A DNA stretch of 64,000 nucleotides from Anastrepha obliqua (lineage: Eukaryota > Arthropoda > Insecta > Diptera > Tephritidae), in NCBI RefSeq assembly GCF_027943255.1, contig NC_072896.1, forward strand, positions 34,684,501 to 34,748,500, given 5' to 3'. A model generated the notes under the pieces. That model searched no databases, had not been told where the DNA came from, and saw only the letters and a program-made list of their open reading frames with translations. Position 1 is the stretch's first letter; every line of letters begins with the position of its first letter. Shown here piece after piece: positions 1 through 9,419 of the stretch. The position numbers and the translations under genes are program-made.

Positions 1-385
1 AATTTGCTGCATGATAGTCTGGCGTTATCACGTTGCTAAATCAGTCCAGAAATATTTAGAAGGGCGGAATTGGGAAATCTTGCCTCACCCGCTGTATTCT
101 CCAGACATTGCACGTTCGGATTACCATCTGTTTCGATCAATGCAGTCAGCCGCTATTGGAGAGTGGTTCACTTCTTACGAGAGCAACGCAAACTGGCTCA
201 ATGAATGAATCAATTCAAAAGAACTCGAATTTTCGTCAGAGGAATCCGTATGCTGTCTGAAATATGGAGTAAAGTTGTAACTTCCACTGGCACATATTTC
301 ACATAATATCAGGTGCTACATAATTGTTTAAATAGCTCGTAACTTCGGCTACGGAAGGACGGAAACTTATTCCCAACTCTTTTTT
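1..385 (+). mobile_element. mariner remnant, 3' end (inside CAP copy A intron)
   Basis: The frame at 11-208 encodes the C-terminal part of a mariner transposase, with the SPDIAxSDYHLFRSMQ signature around the third catalytic Asp (the usual APSD reads ARSD here). It is followed by a 3' inverted-repeat region near 350-385 (the reverse complement contains ggaataagtttccg). The 5' part lies outside the window. The sequence is paralogous to 18658-20137, so the mariner was part of the block that was duplicated with the CAP gene. It is a fragment and not functional. Confidence 0.8.
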
Positions 386-1071
386 ATAACGAATGTATTA
401 AGAGGCTAAAAATGTATGAAACAAATCACACTGTGCGATACTTCTAATGCGCAAGTAGTGACCATTTTACAAGGTGGCGCAAAATTAATCACTCCATCGG
501 AAAATGTATCATGTTTGCAAATAGCGTTGTGCGCCAATCACATTTCGCACTTATGAACTGGGCATTACAGTGTACAAACAGATAAGCACTGGAGTGCATA
601 AAGATCAAAATAAAGATTTCTATCTCAAACTCATTTTTCTTTTTTGTTTTTAATAAAACACAATTCAAGGAACAATTGAATGATTAATTTTGGGCTGCTT
701 TGTAGAAGCATCCGATTACCTCACACGCGTTTCGCTTGTTTGCCTCAACAACGCAAGGTAACTCCAGAATTCGAAAAACAGCTTCCAAGCTTTCAATTTA
801 CTATGGCTCCCTAAGCAAGCAGAATGGCATAAGCGTTCCTTCATAGATCAATGCTTAATACAAATAGAAACCACTATGAATTTTTTACGCAAAATACTTG
901 TAAATGAAATATTCATTTCTGCTAACTTACATTCCTGGCTTTAATTCAGCAAACGCGCGCTATTTGGTATTTATATGAAAGTCATGAGCTATTGCTTTAC
1001 ACAGCTGAAATCACTGAAATAGGCATTAACCTAAAACAATGTAATTTACATATGTCAATCCTTATTTCTAG
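386..1071 (+). other. remainder of last intron of CAP copy A
   Basis: AT-rich non-coding sequence that aligns along its length with 20140-20856 in copy B. It ends in a pyrimidine-rich tract and TTTCTAG splice acceptor at 1071. I see no gene in it. Confidence 0.6.
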
Positions 1072-1348
1072 TGTGGCAGACTGGCACAAAATCGGTCATT
1101 TCACGGCGATGGCAAACGAACGCGCAGCATTTGTTGGCTGTGGTGTGGCATTTTGTGATAACTGCACTAGGCGAAAGTATTGCGTGATGGTCAGCTGCAA
1201 TTACTCAAAGACAAATGTGCTAAGAGCTTTTATGTACAAAACAGGCGATAAACCAGCATCAGCATGCGACTACTATGAGACTACACCAAGCCAAAGATAT
1301 CCGAATCTCTGCATAAATAATGGAAAATTTTATAACAAAGTCAGGTAG
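1072..1348 (+). CDS. CAP / antigen-5-related protein, last exon (copy A, 5' exons off window)
   Basis: The exon starts after the TTTCTAG acceptor in the same phase as exon 3 of copy B and ends at TAG 1346-1348. It encodes the C-terminal part of a CAP (CRISP/antigen 5/PR-1) domain: DWHxIGHFTAMANER, then VGCGVAFC with closely spaced cysteines, and a final YPNLC. The fold is a secreted disulphide-rich alpha-beta sandwich; fly members (Ag5r group) are extracellular and mostly of unknown function. Compared with copy B, about 12 of 90 residues differ and the frame is intact, so coding constraint looks likely. Earlier exons must lie upstream of base 1. It could be an isolated exon left by an incomplete duplication; that cannot be decided here. 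Confidence 0.8.
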
Positions 1349-1874
1349 AATTGCAGATGTACAAATGTTTTGCTATCACATCAATAGAATATGTTTGTGA
1401 AATTGTTTGTATGAAGATTAAAACGAAAAAGAGAAATATTGAAATACCTATTATTGCGAGATAATTTTTTATGTTAAATGTGATATCGCTGGTTGAGGCG
1501 TGGGAACTTACCAAAATGCGGTAAGTGGCTTGGAAAATTGTTATGCATACATAAAATTGTGTCTGTTTTAATTTGTTATTTTTGATCTTCATTATTTTGC
1601 TTCTTTTCCATATAATAGTAATTAATTTTAAACATTGGTTGAAAATTTATTTATTTACTTATTTATTTAATAAACAAAAAATAACAATAAATTATTATTT
1701 TAGAATAAAAGCAGCATTAGCTGCCAGAGCTTACGGCTCACTGCTCTAATAAGATTATTTTTTTACTAGAAAAGTTAACTTATTAGAAAGCCAATTTTCT
1801 GGAAAGGATTATTAAGCACTATTGACAAATGAATTACTAAAGAAATTAAGTAGTGTGGGAAGTAAATTCAGAAG
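1349..1874. other. 3' flank of CAP copy A
   Basis: Non-coding. Similarity to the 3' flank of copy B (21134-21320) continues to about 1575, which marks the downstream limit of the duplicated block. The remainder is AT-rich with no recognised feature. Confidence 0.6.
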
Positions 1875-3688
1875 ATACACAAAGTGAAGTCCAAAATATA
1901 ATATACAAGACTGAGCTAAAATAGAAACGACAGGAGCTTTGTTCTGATAACTTCAAGTTTATTTATTCAAAGTAGTCTTCTCTGGCCTCCATACACTGTT
2001 TTGCGCGATATAAAAGCTTTTCGAAAGAGGTTTTCAACCATTGTATTTTTGAGCGTTTGCAAGAAAATGACGTGATTCTGGTGTTTCGCCACAAAGCAAT
2101 GAATGCAATGGCTCAGGTGGCGGAGTCAATAATGGCAATTTCACTCTTTCACTATGGCAGCATAATCCGGACGTTTATCCGGAAAACTTCAATGCGCCAC
2201 AATACTCGCAAACAACGTTCATTGGCCCATTGCAAACTCTAGGATGCAAGCAGTAATCAGTGTTGTAATCATATCGAAACGATGCTCGATTAAAATCAGC
2301 ACTTGATAATTCTCTTCTTGATCTACTTATTGATCTCTGTTATTCGCTCGACAATTTCGCATTGCCAACCGAGCCGTTTCACGGGCTGCCTCGCTTTGCT
2401 CTTGTGATTGAGAAGCACGAAGTCGAGCCATACTAACGCGGCGCTCTTCACGGCGTTCTTGTCGGGAAAGATTCGATCGTCTTGGTCGCGGCATTAATAA
2501 TGATGATTCAAATAGAATACAAATTACTGTGAATATATATTTCTGATAAAATTTATATTATCAAATTTTCTACTTAACCATAGACAAAACTACGTTTAGC
2601 TGTCATTTGCGTTTTGTTATTCCATATCAGGGTTTCAGGTCATTGACCGGAATGGCTTTCAGGATGTCGGTACAAGCCTTTTAGATGGTCTCCGCGGACG
2701 CAAAAAATTTTCCTTTCATAGCCAAATGCACTTTTCCGAATAGGTAGAAAACACAGCGAGCCATATCAAGTGAATGCGGAGAGTGACTGATAGTTAAAAT
2801 GCGATTTTTAGACAAAAAAAAACAGTCACGAGAACGGATAGATGAGATGGTGCATTATCATGCAATAAGCGCCAGCTTCTAGCTTCCCAGTATTAAGGGC
2901 GAATTCGATGCAATAAACGCTTCAAAACGCCAATATAGAAAATTGCAATGACGATTGCTGCGTAAGCACGAAATCTTTGAGGACAATTCCCTTGCAATCG
3001 TAAAAACAAATGAGCTTCGACTTGATTTTTGACTTCCCCAAACGCGATATTTTAGGTGGTGTCTCGTCAGGTTCATGTTGGAAACACCACGTTTCATCAG
3101 CAGTTGCAGTGTTGTAAATGAAGTTCTCGTCTCTTCTCGCCTCTTTAATGAGGTCTTTCGGATGTTGAGTTCTGAGCCATTTTTGGTCCTCAGTTAACTT
3201 GTGCGGAATGAAACGTGCACAGACCTCTCGTAAGCCGAAATGATCAGTTAGTTATGCGATAAATCGATGTTTTGGAGATATTTAACTCCGATTCCATGAA
3301 TTTCCACAATAATTTTGGTTAATTTTTTTTAAATTTACGAACAATTTCGATGGAGTTTTCGGTGATCAGTGATTTCGGACGTTCGTTCATTTTCTTTTAT
3401 GTCCTCACAACCCTCTCTCAAACCAATCATGGGACAAGATAAACAATCATCGCCATGCACTTTTTTCATAAATGTTTCGGTAAACGTTTTAACCGATTTA
3501 AAAAAAAAATGATTTTAGGTCGTTGAAACTCATTTTTGTAACTTCGCTTCCACTGAATCGAATGTCACCAAACTTTCATTGGAACTCAGCTAGGGATGTA
3601 ATTTTTAACGCACTAACTCGTTAAAGAGATGGCGCCATCGAAAACATTTTTACGACGCCAGTCTTGTTTATTTTGGACTTCACTTGTA
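1875..3688 (-). mobile_element. degraded mariner, TIR family aggtgaagtccaaaata
   Basis: Inverted ends (agtgaagtccaaaata near 1885; tattttggacttcact near 3669-3684) bracket minus-strand transposase similarity, including a stretch homologous to mariner KSKIKTMLI...KGIVHKEFVP at 2880-3060. It is the same family as 41007-42228 but interrupted by a Helitron fragment at about 2033-2640 and by many frameshifts and stops. Dead copy. Confidence 0.8.
2033..2640 (-). mobile_element. Helitron 5' fragment inserted in mariner
   Basis: This block is absent at the matching place in the 41 kb mariner copy (GAAAGAGGTCATTGACC is continuous there). On the minus strand an ATG near 2495 opens a basic N-terminus beginning MPRPRRSNLSRQ and rich in RLAMRN-type motifs. 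After a stop comes FNRASFRYDYN and then PMNVVCEYCGALKF. That order of motifs is typical of the N-terminus of insect Helitron Rep/helicase proteins. Clear Helitron ends (5' TC, 3' CTRR) were not found, so this is a fragment. Confidence 0.72.
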
Positions 3689-4585
3689 CGAAAGCTTATT
3701 TAAATAGATATTTAGGTAAAGAGACTTATAGTACCTTGTTAATTCGTGGTATTCTGAGTTAAGTTTTGTAAATAACCAGCGTATTGCTTGGGGACAGGAG
3801 CCTCTCGATTTGCAGCAAGGTGAGTTTCTTGCAGAGAAATACCATTTAGTGACTGTTCTTTGATGAGTATTTCAAATACTGTATAGTTGTTGTATAACCG
3901 TTCAGGTTCCACTGTACAATTTTAAACGTAAAGAAAAAAGAATGAAAGAGTGAGAAGAAATTAAAATTCTTCCTCTTCCTCAATCGAGTTGAGTAGGTTG
4001 TTGTGTTGATGTTGAGTTAGTTAGTGTATTGCTGAAAGTTGAGTTTAGAGTGTGGTGAGATTAGAATTGCAGTTCGCTGATGAATTGTGGTAATGTGTTA
4101 CTTATTTATGAGCAGGAGTTGATAGCCATCATTATTATGAATGTTGTTGAAGGTGGACTGGAGAGAATCAAAGACTTGAGGTTGAGAGATGGATCGGAGA
4201 GGAAGTTTGATGATCTGAATTGATGTTGAATTGTCGAGTAAGATTTAAAATAGTATTTTTAGGGTTGGTAGCATGATGGAAATAATAATGAGATAGCGCC
4301 TATCATGGTGCTGTTACTTTGCTCTCAACGAATTTGAGAATGAGTGACGTCATATTAGCACCAGTATGCCCAGATTGCTATATTCGTAACTTGATTTAGC
4401 ATTTGTTTTTTTGTTTTTTTGTTATTTAGTTTCGGAGTTTTAAAACTTTCTTCACGACATTTTTCTAGCCTGTTCTATTTAAAAAGTAATGTTTATTATT
4501 TTATAAAATATGCATTTGTTTAAATTAGTTCAATAATCCACTCAGTTTTATTTAGCTTTACTTTTCTTAACATCTGGACACATTG
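3689..4585. other. non-coding flank left of the errantivirus
   Basis: AT- and GT-rich sequence with no gene recognised. It contains one arm of a direct repeat (4156-4275), described separately. Confidence 0.5.
4156..4275 (+). repeat. direct repeat, left copy
   Basis: The stretch from ggactggagagaatcaaag through ggatcggagaggaagtttg to gggttggtag recurs at 11438-11602 with one extra internal block of about 45 bp. The errantivirus lies between the two. Without it the copies would be about 700 bp apart. The family is unknown. Confidence 0.7.
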
Positions 4586-4589
4586 CCCG

Positions 4590-4962
4590 AGTTAACGACG
4601 TTAGTCACATATACATTTATATTTAATGATTACTCATCATTGTCTATACCGACAAATAACAATACTCATATGCACTTTAACCTTGTGTGATAACGATGCA
4701 CAAAACAACAAACTTATCTCTTATCTTATGATTCACTAACGAACTACGGACAAACAACATAACAATAGAAATACACTATCCCTAAGACAAACAATAATAA
4801 CCTCGACTAGTAAACAGATAACGACCTATGTACGCATATCAATGGTATAAATAGTTCTAAGATTCATGTAAACTAGTCAGTCTAAGATTATAAATAAAGA
4901 ATGCACATCATAGTGCTCTAAAAATAGTCTTTTACTCAAATTATCGATCCAAGATAATAACT
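4590..4962 (+). repeat. 5' LTR of errantivirus
   Basis: 373 bp, begins AGTTAACGACG and ends AAGATAATAACT. It is identical to the 3' LTR (10799-11171) except at position 4910. It carries a TATA box, an initiator and AATAAA in the order expected for U3-R-U5. Confidence 0.97.
4846..4898 (+). promoter_or_regulatory. LTR core promoter and poly(A) signal
   Basis: TATAAATA at 4846-4853 lies 33 bp upstream of an initiator TCAGTC (4877-4882, predicted +1 A at 4879) that fits the fly consensus TCAKTY. AATAAA follows at 4893-4898. The short distance predicts a small R region of roughly 35-40 nt. The same set sits in the 3' LTR, where AATAAA (11102-11107) would end the genomic RNA. Confidence 0.7.
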
Positions 4963-4970
4963 GGGGGCTC
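4962..4970 (+). other. primer binding site, tRNA-Pro-like
   Basis: TGGGGGCTC starts with the last base of the 5' LTR, an overlap also seen in gypsy. Animal tRNA-Pro ends in GAGCCC(CCA) and would pair with these 9 bases; pairing then fails (AACCG instead of GTCCG). Known fly errantiviruses mostly use tRNA-Lys or tRNA-Ser, so the primer assignment is an inference. Confidence 0.5.
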
Positions 4971-5205
4971 AACCGATTTAAGCCATATCTATTTTTTTTT
5001 TAAATAAAAAAAGATAGAAAAAATCCCACGGGGAATAAGACTCCCAACACTAAATTCTTGAAAAAAGTGTATAAACAAGCAGTAACAAAAAAGTTTCTAA
5101 AAAATTTTAGAAAAAAATTAAAAGAAACTGGATACCGTACGGAAGCTCCGGTTAGCAGACAAACATAAAACCCACGACGCTCTCAGAAGACTAAGTAGAG
5201 CTACA
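4971..5205 (+). other. errantivirus leader (5' UTR)
   Basis: A-rich untranslated leader between primer site and gag ATG. It should hold the packaging signal and the splice donor for env mRNA, but I cannot pick either from sequence alone. Confidence 0.5.
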
Positions 5206-6372
5206 ATGGAACAACAAATGGCCCAACTAACTGCCCAAATTACCATGCTGAGGGACCAGATGCAGCAACAAATAACGGATTTCACGGGGAGAATAACTAT
5301 GCTGGAACAACAAAATGCTCCACAAGAATTTGTTTTATACGACGAAGTAAAACTAAACATCACCGACCCCAAGGATATCGACCTTGAGTTATTCAAATCT
5401 CTCCCAAAATTTGACGGAGATAAGGACCAATACCGATCATGGAGATCACAAGTCTGGACCTTCATGGAAGCCATAAAGACCTTCCAGAATCATCCTAAAT
5501 ACTATAGCGCCCTGGGAATAATGCGAACGAAAATCACAGGACCAGCTGCTAATATCCTTACGAACCACAACACTAAATTGAATTTTTATTCAATCATAAA
5601 CAGATTGGACTACACGTATGCGGACCAACGCCCACTATATGTGCTTCTTGACGAATTGAAGAAAATCACACAAGGAAGAAAAACTCTTGCAGAATTTCAC
5701 AGTGAGGTTTCTAAGGCCCTTAACTTAGCCTTATCGAAAATTGAGATGTCTAGTGATGACAATAGCGAAGGAATGAAAACATACGCTAATCAAGAGGCAG
5801 TACGAACATTTATTCTTGGGTTAAACTCCAAATATACCAGCGGTACATTGTACAGCCATAACCCAGGGAATTTGGAATCAGCATATGCAACAGCCTGTAC
5901 CATTTCCCACGACAACGTGAACGAGGAGTTTGAGACGCAGTTCAGGCCTCTAAATCAACGCCAACACTATTCGAACCAGAATCGACATAACTACCCACAA
6001 CCACATAAAGAAGAGAGGGAGTACAAGCCGAACATAAGGTTACAGAGGAGCAACTATCAACCAAGAAATTTTTACCAGCAGCAACAACAACAACCACCAC
6101 AACAACAACAACCCACGCCTATTCCAATGGACATAGATCACTCCAGGCAGTATATGCAGACAACCAGGTACAACAACGCGGTAAGTCGAAATCATTTTAA
6201 ACCAAACAATGCGTATAAGAGAGATAAGGCATCTAACTACAATAATACGACTTCCATGCAAGATAGGAAGTTCCAAAGAATAAATCAATTAAATAGAGAA
6301 GATCTAGAGTCAGTAGATGTATCAAATTACGAAGAACAATATGAAACAGGCAGTACTTTTTTAGGCGAGTAA
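5206..6372 (+). CDS. gag: errantivirus Gag
   Basis: 388 aa capsid polyprotein from ATG 5206 to TAA 6370-6372. Residues 1-45 are Gln-rich with a probable coiled coil. A capsid-like helical core spans about 60-260, with LPKFDGDKDQYRSW and later LDELKKITQGRKTLAEF, a pattern shared with Gag of 17.6/297-type elements. The C-terminal third is basic and Asn/Gln-rich, including a CAA-repeat tract near 6076-6110 giving poly-Gln. There is no CCHC zinc knuckle, which is normal in errantiviruses; the Arg/Lys-rich tail probably binds RNA. No stop or frameshift interrupts it. Translation continues into pol by a -1 frameshift at 6357-6363. Confidence 0.93.
   Translation: MEQQMAQLTAQITMLRDQMQQQITDFTGRITMLEQQNAPQEFVLYDEVKLNITDPKDIDLELFKSLPKFDGDKDQYRSWRSQVWTFMEAIKTFQNHPKYYSALGIMRTKITGPAANILTNHNTKLNFYSIINRLDYTYADQRPLYVLLDELKKITQGRKTLAEFHSEVSKALNLALSKIEMSSDDNSEGMKTYANQEAVRTFILGLNSKYTSGTLYSHNPGNLESAYATACTISHDNVNEEFETQFRPLNQRQHYSNQNRHNYPQPHKEEREYKPNIRLQRSNYQPRNFYQQQQQQPPQQQQPTPIPMDIDHSRQYMQTTRYNNAVSRNHFKPNNAYKRDKASNYNNTTSMQDRKFQRINQLNREDLESVDVSNYEEQYETGSTFLGE
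6357..6363 (+). promoter_or_regulatory. -1 ribosomal frameshift site at gag/pol junction
   Basis: The heptamer TTTTTTA is read in gag phase as T TTT TTA, a canonical X XXY YYZ slippery site. It lies 7 bases before the gag stop (6370-6372). The pol frame is -1 relative to gag, is open from 6345 (stop TGA at 6342-6344), and has no ATG near its start, so a -1 slip here is the natural way to make Gag-Pol. No downstream pseudoknot was verified. Confidence 0.8.
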
Positions 6373-9300
6373 ACGGGTTGCCTTGCTTACAAACAAAATG
6401 CGGCCTAACCGGCACACCCGTTACCTTATTAATCGACACAGGCTCTACTAACAATTACATAAATATAAATTGTAATATAGGGAAATCTATTAAATTGAAA
6501 CCATTTAAAACCAAAACCTTGCATGGCTACTCAATTATTAATTCTAAAAAAATAATAACGATGTACGGACATCATTTAACATTCTATGAAATTAAGGAGT
6601 TGAACGATTTTGACATGATACTTGGAGAACAGGGATTACGCCAAATAAAGGCAGAAATTAGTTTATTTGACTATAGTTTGAAGTATCAAAAAAAGAAAAC
6701 CTTAGAAGTAAAACCAAAGATTAATTATACAATAAATAATGAAAAGTTTAAAGATCAAGTGGAAGAGCTAATGAATAGAAATAATAACACTAATGGGAAA
6801 TTGCCCTTTACAACCACAATACAAGCAACTATCAAGACTGAATCAGAAGACCCCATATGGACAAAACAATATCCATATCCCATGTCCGATCACGACTTTG
6901 TCAAGAAAGAAATTGAGAAACTTTTAAATGACGGTATAATACAACCAAGCAAAAGCCCATATAATTCACCTATATGGACAGTTCCAAAAAAAGGCACCGA
7001 TGACCAAGGGAAGCCCAAGCGAAGAATGGTTGTTGATTTCCAAAAGATAAATTCTCATACGATTACGGACAGATATCCAATTCCAGATGTCAATATGACA
7101 ATACAAAACCTCGGAAAAGCAAAAATTTTTTCCACAATAGATTTAGAATCAGGCTTTCATCAGATACTAATTAAAGAACCTGATCGAGAAAAGACTGCAT
7201 TCTCTGTCAACGGCGCGAAGTATGAATTTATAAGGATGCCATTCGGATTAAAGAATGCACCCTCAATCTTTCAACGATGTGTTGACGACATACTAAGAGA
7301 ATACATTGGAAAGTTCGCATATGTTTATATCGATGATGTGTTAATTTATTCATCTACTGTAGAAGAACATATGGAACACATCCGAATCATAATTAATGCC
7401 CTTCACAATGCCAACATGAAAATTTCTGACGAAAAGTCACATTTTTTCCAGGATTCAGTTGAATACCTTGGACATATTATAAAACATAATAGAATTACTG
7501 TAGACCCAAAAAAAGTCGAAACTATAAAGAACTACCCAAAACCAAAAAATTTGAAAGAATTGAGATCTTTCTTAGGACTCGCTAGTTACTACAGGAAGTT
7601 TATAAAGGATTTTGCTAAAATCACGAAACCTTTAACTATTCATTTGAAAGGAGAATTGGGAATGGTGTCAAAAAATCAAAGTGCTAAAGTACCGATACAA
7701 TTAGATGTAGCAGCAGAGGAAGCCTTGGAAAAAATAAAAAACTCCTTACAAGAGCAAGTTGAACTTTTCCAACCCGATTTTTCTAAACCATTCAGTTTAA
7801 CAACCGATGCTAGCAATTTTGCTATCGGGGCAGTTTTGTCACAAAATCGCCACCCGATCGCATTCATTTCACGCACACTAAATGAAACAGAACAAAATTA
7901 TAGCACTAATGAGAAAGAACTACTAGCAATCGTTTGGTCCTTACAAAAACTTAGAAATTATTTATATGGTGTAGCAAACTTGACAATTTACACGGATCAC
8001 CAATCCCTAATATTTTCGATTTCTGAAAAAAATCCGAATGCGAAATTAAAGCGTTGGAAAAATCTAATTGAAGAATATGGTGCCAAACTTGTTTATAAAC
8101 CGGGTCACCAGAATGTCGTTGCAGATGCGCTTTCGCGTCAGCAAATCAATAATACAACAAATTGTTCCGATCATTCACAACAAAGTTCTCCTGTCGAAAC
8201 TATGAAAAAAGTTAAACAACCACTTAACTCTTTCAGAAACCAAATAATTATTTTACAAGATAATGAAAGGAATGAAGTCCTCAATCAAACAATATTTCCC
8301 GGTCAATTTAGACACACAATATTTTATAGAGACACCCCGGATTTACTATCTAAACTTAAAGATGTAGTTAATCCAAAAGTTACTAACGCGATAAAGGTAG
8401 ATGAAGAAATACTGTTTCACCTAAAACAAGAAATTATCTCCGCCTTCCCAAATTATAACCTGGTACTAGCCCAAAATAAGTTAAATGACGTAACATCTTT
8501 AAACGAACAAAGAGAAATTGTCACACAAACACATAAACTTGCACATAGGAACTACAAAAATAACACACAAGAAATATTGTTGACCCATTACTGGCCCAAT
8601 ATTAAGGAAATGTGCCGTAAACTAGTCATAGGCTGTGAAATTTGTTTACAGCACAAATACGAAAGACAACCAAATAAACAACCGATTGGAAAAACTCCAA
8701 TACCAACACAAGTAGGAGAATACATACAGATGGATGTTTTCCATATTAATAACAAACAGTACCTTAGCTCCACAGACAGATATTCCAAATATTGCTTCTT
8801 ACGAAAACTAGACACAAAGATAAACTGTCATGAATACATTGAAGAAGTACTTACACAAGTTTACCCAAATGCCAAAAATCTTATGACTGATAACGAAAGC
8901 ATATTTATCGGAAACATAGCAAAATGCTTGTACAGCCGGCTACAAATAACGCACTCCGTTACGCCTATACATCATTCGACATCAAACGCCCAAGTTGAAC
9001 GGATACACTCTACTCTAATTGAGCTCTGCCAAAGTTTAGCCGCAGAAAATCATACAGCTCCCGGCGACGAATTATTCAACGCAGTTCGCCAGTACAATAG
9101 AACAATCCATTCTTCAACAGGACATAAGCCCGAGGACGTATTTTACAATCGCGAAAAATATCCTGATATCAAGAACATACTTGAAGATAAACAGAAGAAA
9201 CTACTCAGGCATCACAATAAAGGGAGACAGGCCATAACATACAAACCAGGCGACACAATTTATAGCCGAACGGATCGGCGTAATAAGCTTGCAACCAAGT

Positions 9301-9419
9301 ACAATAAACATAAGGTAAAAGAAGATCGTGGGGACACAATTTTAACAGTGAGGGGGAAAATAATACATAAAGACAGCATTCGAAAAAATAGCACACCATG
9401 CAACGAATCGGCTTCCTAA
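6363..9419 (+). CDS. pol: errantivirus Pol: protease, reverse transcriptase, RNase H, integrase
   Basis: About 1015 aa, expressed by frameshift. The protease DTG begins at 6435. In the reverse transcriptase the first catalytic Asp is at 7140 and YIDD is at 7326-7337. RNase H acidic residues are at 7806 (D), 7917 (E) and 7995 (D). The integrase zinc finger is HX3HX29CX2C (8532 to 8645). The integrase core triad is D at 8733, D at 8889 and E at 8997, spaced DX51DX35E. All catalytic residues are present and the frame is uninterrupted to TAA 9417-9419. These activities copy the RNA to DNA and insert it. The last 22 bases overlap env in another frame. Confidence 0.95.
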   Translation, partial: RRVNGLPCLQTKCGLTGTPVTLLIDTGSTNNYININCNIGKSIKLKPFKTKTLHGYSIINSKKIITMYGHHLTFYEIKELNDFDMILGEQGLRQIKAEISLFDYSLKYQKKKTLEVKPKINYTINNEKFKDQVEELMNRNNNTNGKLPFTTTIQATIKTESEDPIWTKQYPYPMSDHDFVKKEIEKLLNDGIIQPSKSPYNSPIWTVPKKGTDDQGKPKRRMVVDFQKINSHTITDRYPIPDVNMTIQNLGKAKIFSTIDLESGFHQILIKEPDREKTAFSVNGAKYEFIRMPFGLKNAPSIFQRCVDDILREYIGKFAYVYIDDVLIYSSTVEEHMEHIRIIINALHNANMKISDEKSHFFQDSVEYLGHIIKHNRITVDPKKVETIKNYPKPKNLKELRSFLGLASYYRKFIKDFAKITKPLTIHLKGELGMVSKNQSAKVPIQLDVAAEEALEKIKNSLQEQVELFQPDFSKPFSLTTDASNFAIGAVLSQNRHPIAFISRTLNETEQNYSTNEKELLAIVWSLQKLRNYLYGVANLTIYTDHQSLIFSISEKNPNAKLKRWKNLIEEYGAKLVYKPGHQNVVADALSRQQINNTTNCSDHSQQSSPVETMKKVKQPLNSFRNQIIILQDNERNEVLNQTIFPGQFRHTIFYRDTPDLLSKLKDVVNPKVTNAIKVDEEILFHLKQEIISAFPNYNLVLAQNKLNDVTSLNEQREIVTQTHKLAHRNYKNNTQEILLTHYWPNIKEMCRKLVIGCEICLQHKYERQPNKQPIGKTPIPTQVGEYIQMDVFHINNKQYLSSTDRYSKYCFLRKLDTKINCHEYIEEVLTQVYPNAKNLMTDNESIFIGNIAKCLYSRLQITHSVTPIHHSTSNAQVERIHSTLIELCQSLAAENHTAPGDELFNAVRQYNRTIHSSTGHKPEDVFYNREKYPDIKNILEDKQKKLLRHHNKGRQAITYKPGDTIYSRTDRRNKLATKYNKHKVKEDRGDTILTVRGKIIHKDSIRKNSTPCNESAS

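Noticed and set aside
5118..5474. 118-codon minus-strand frame opposite gag
   Set aside because: Shadow of gag on the complementary strand; no independent evidence.
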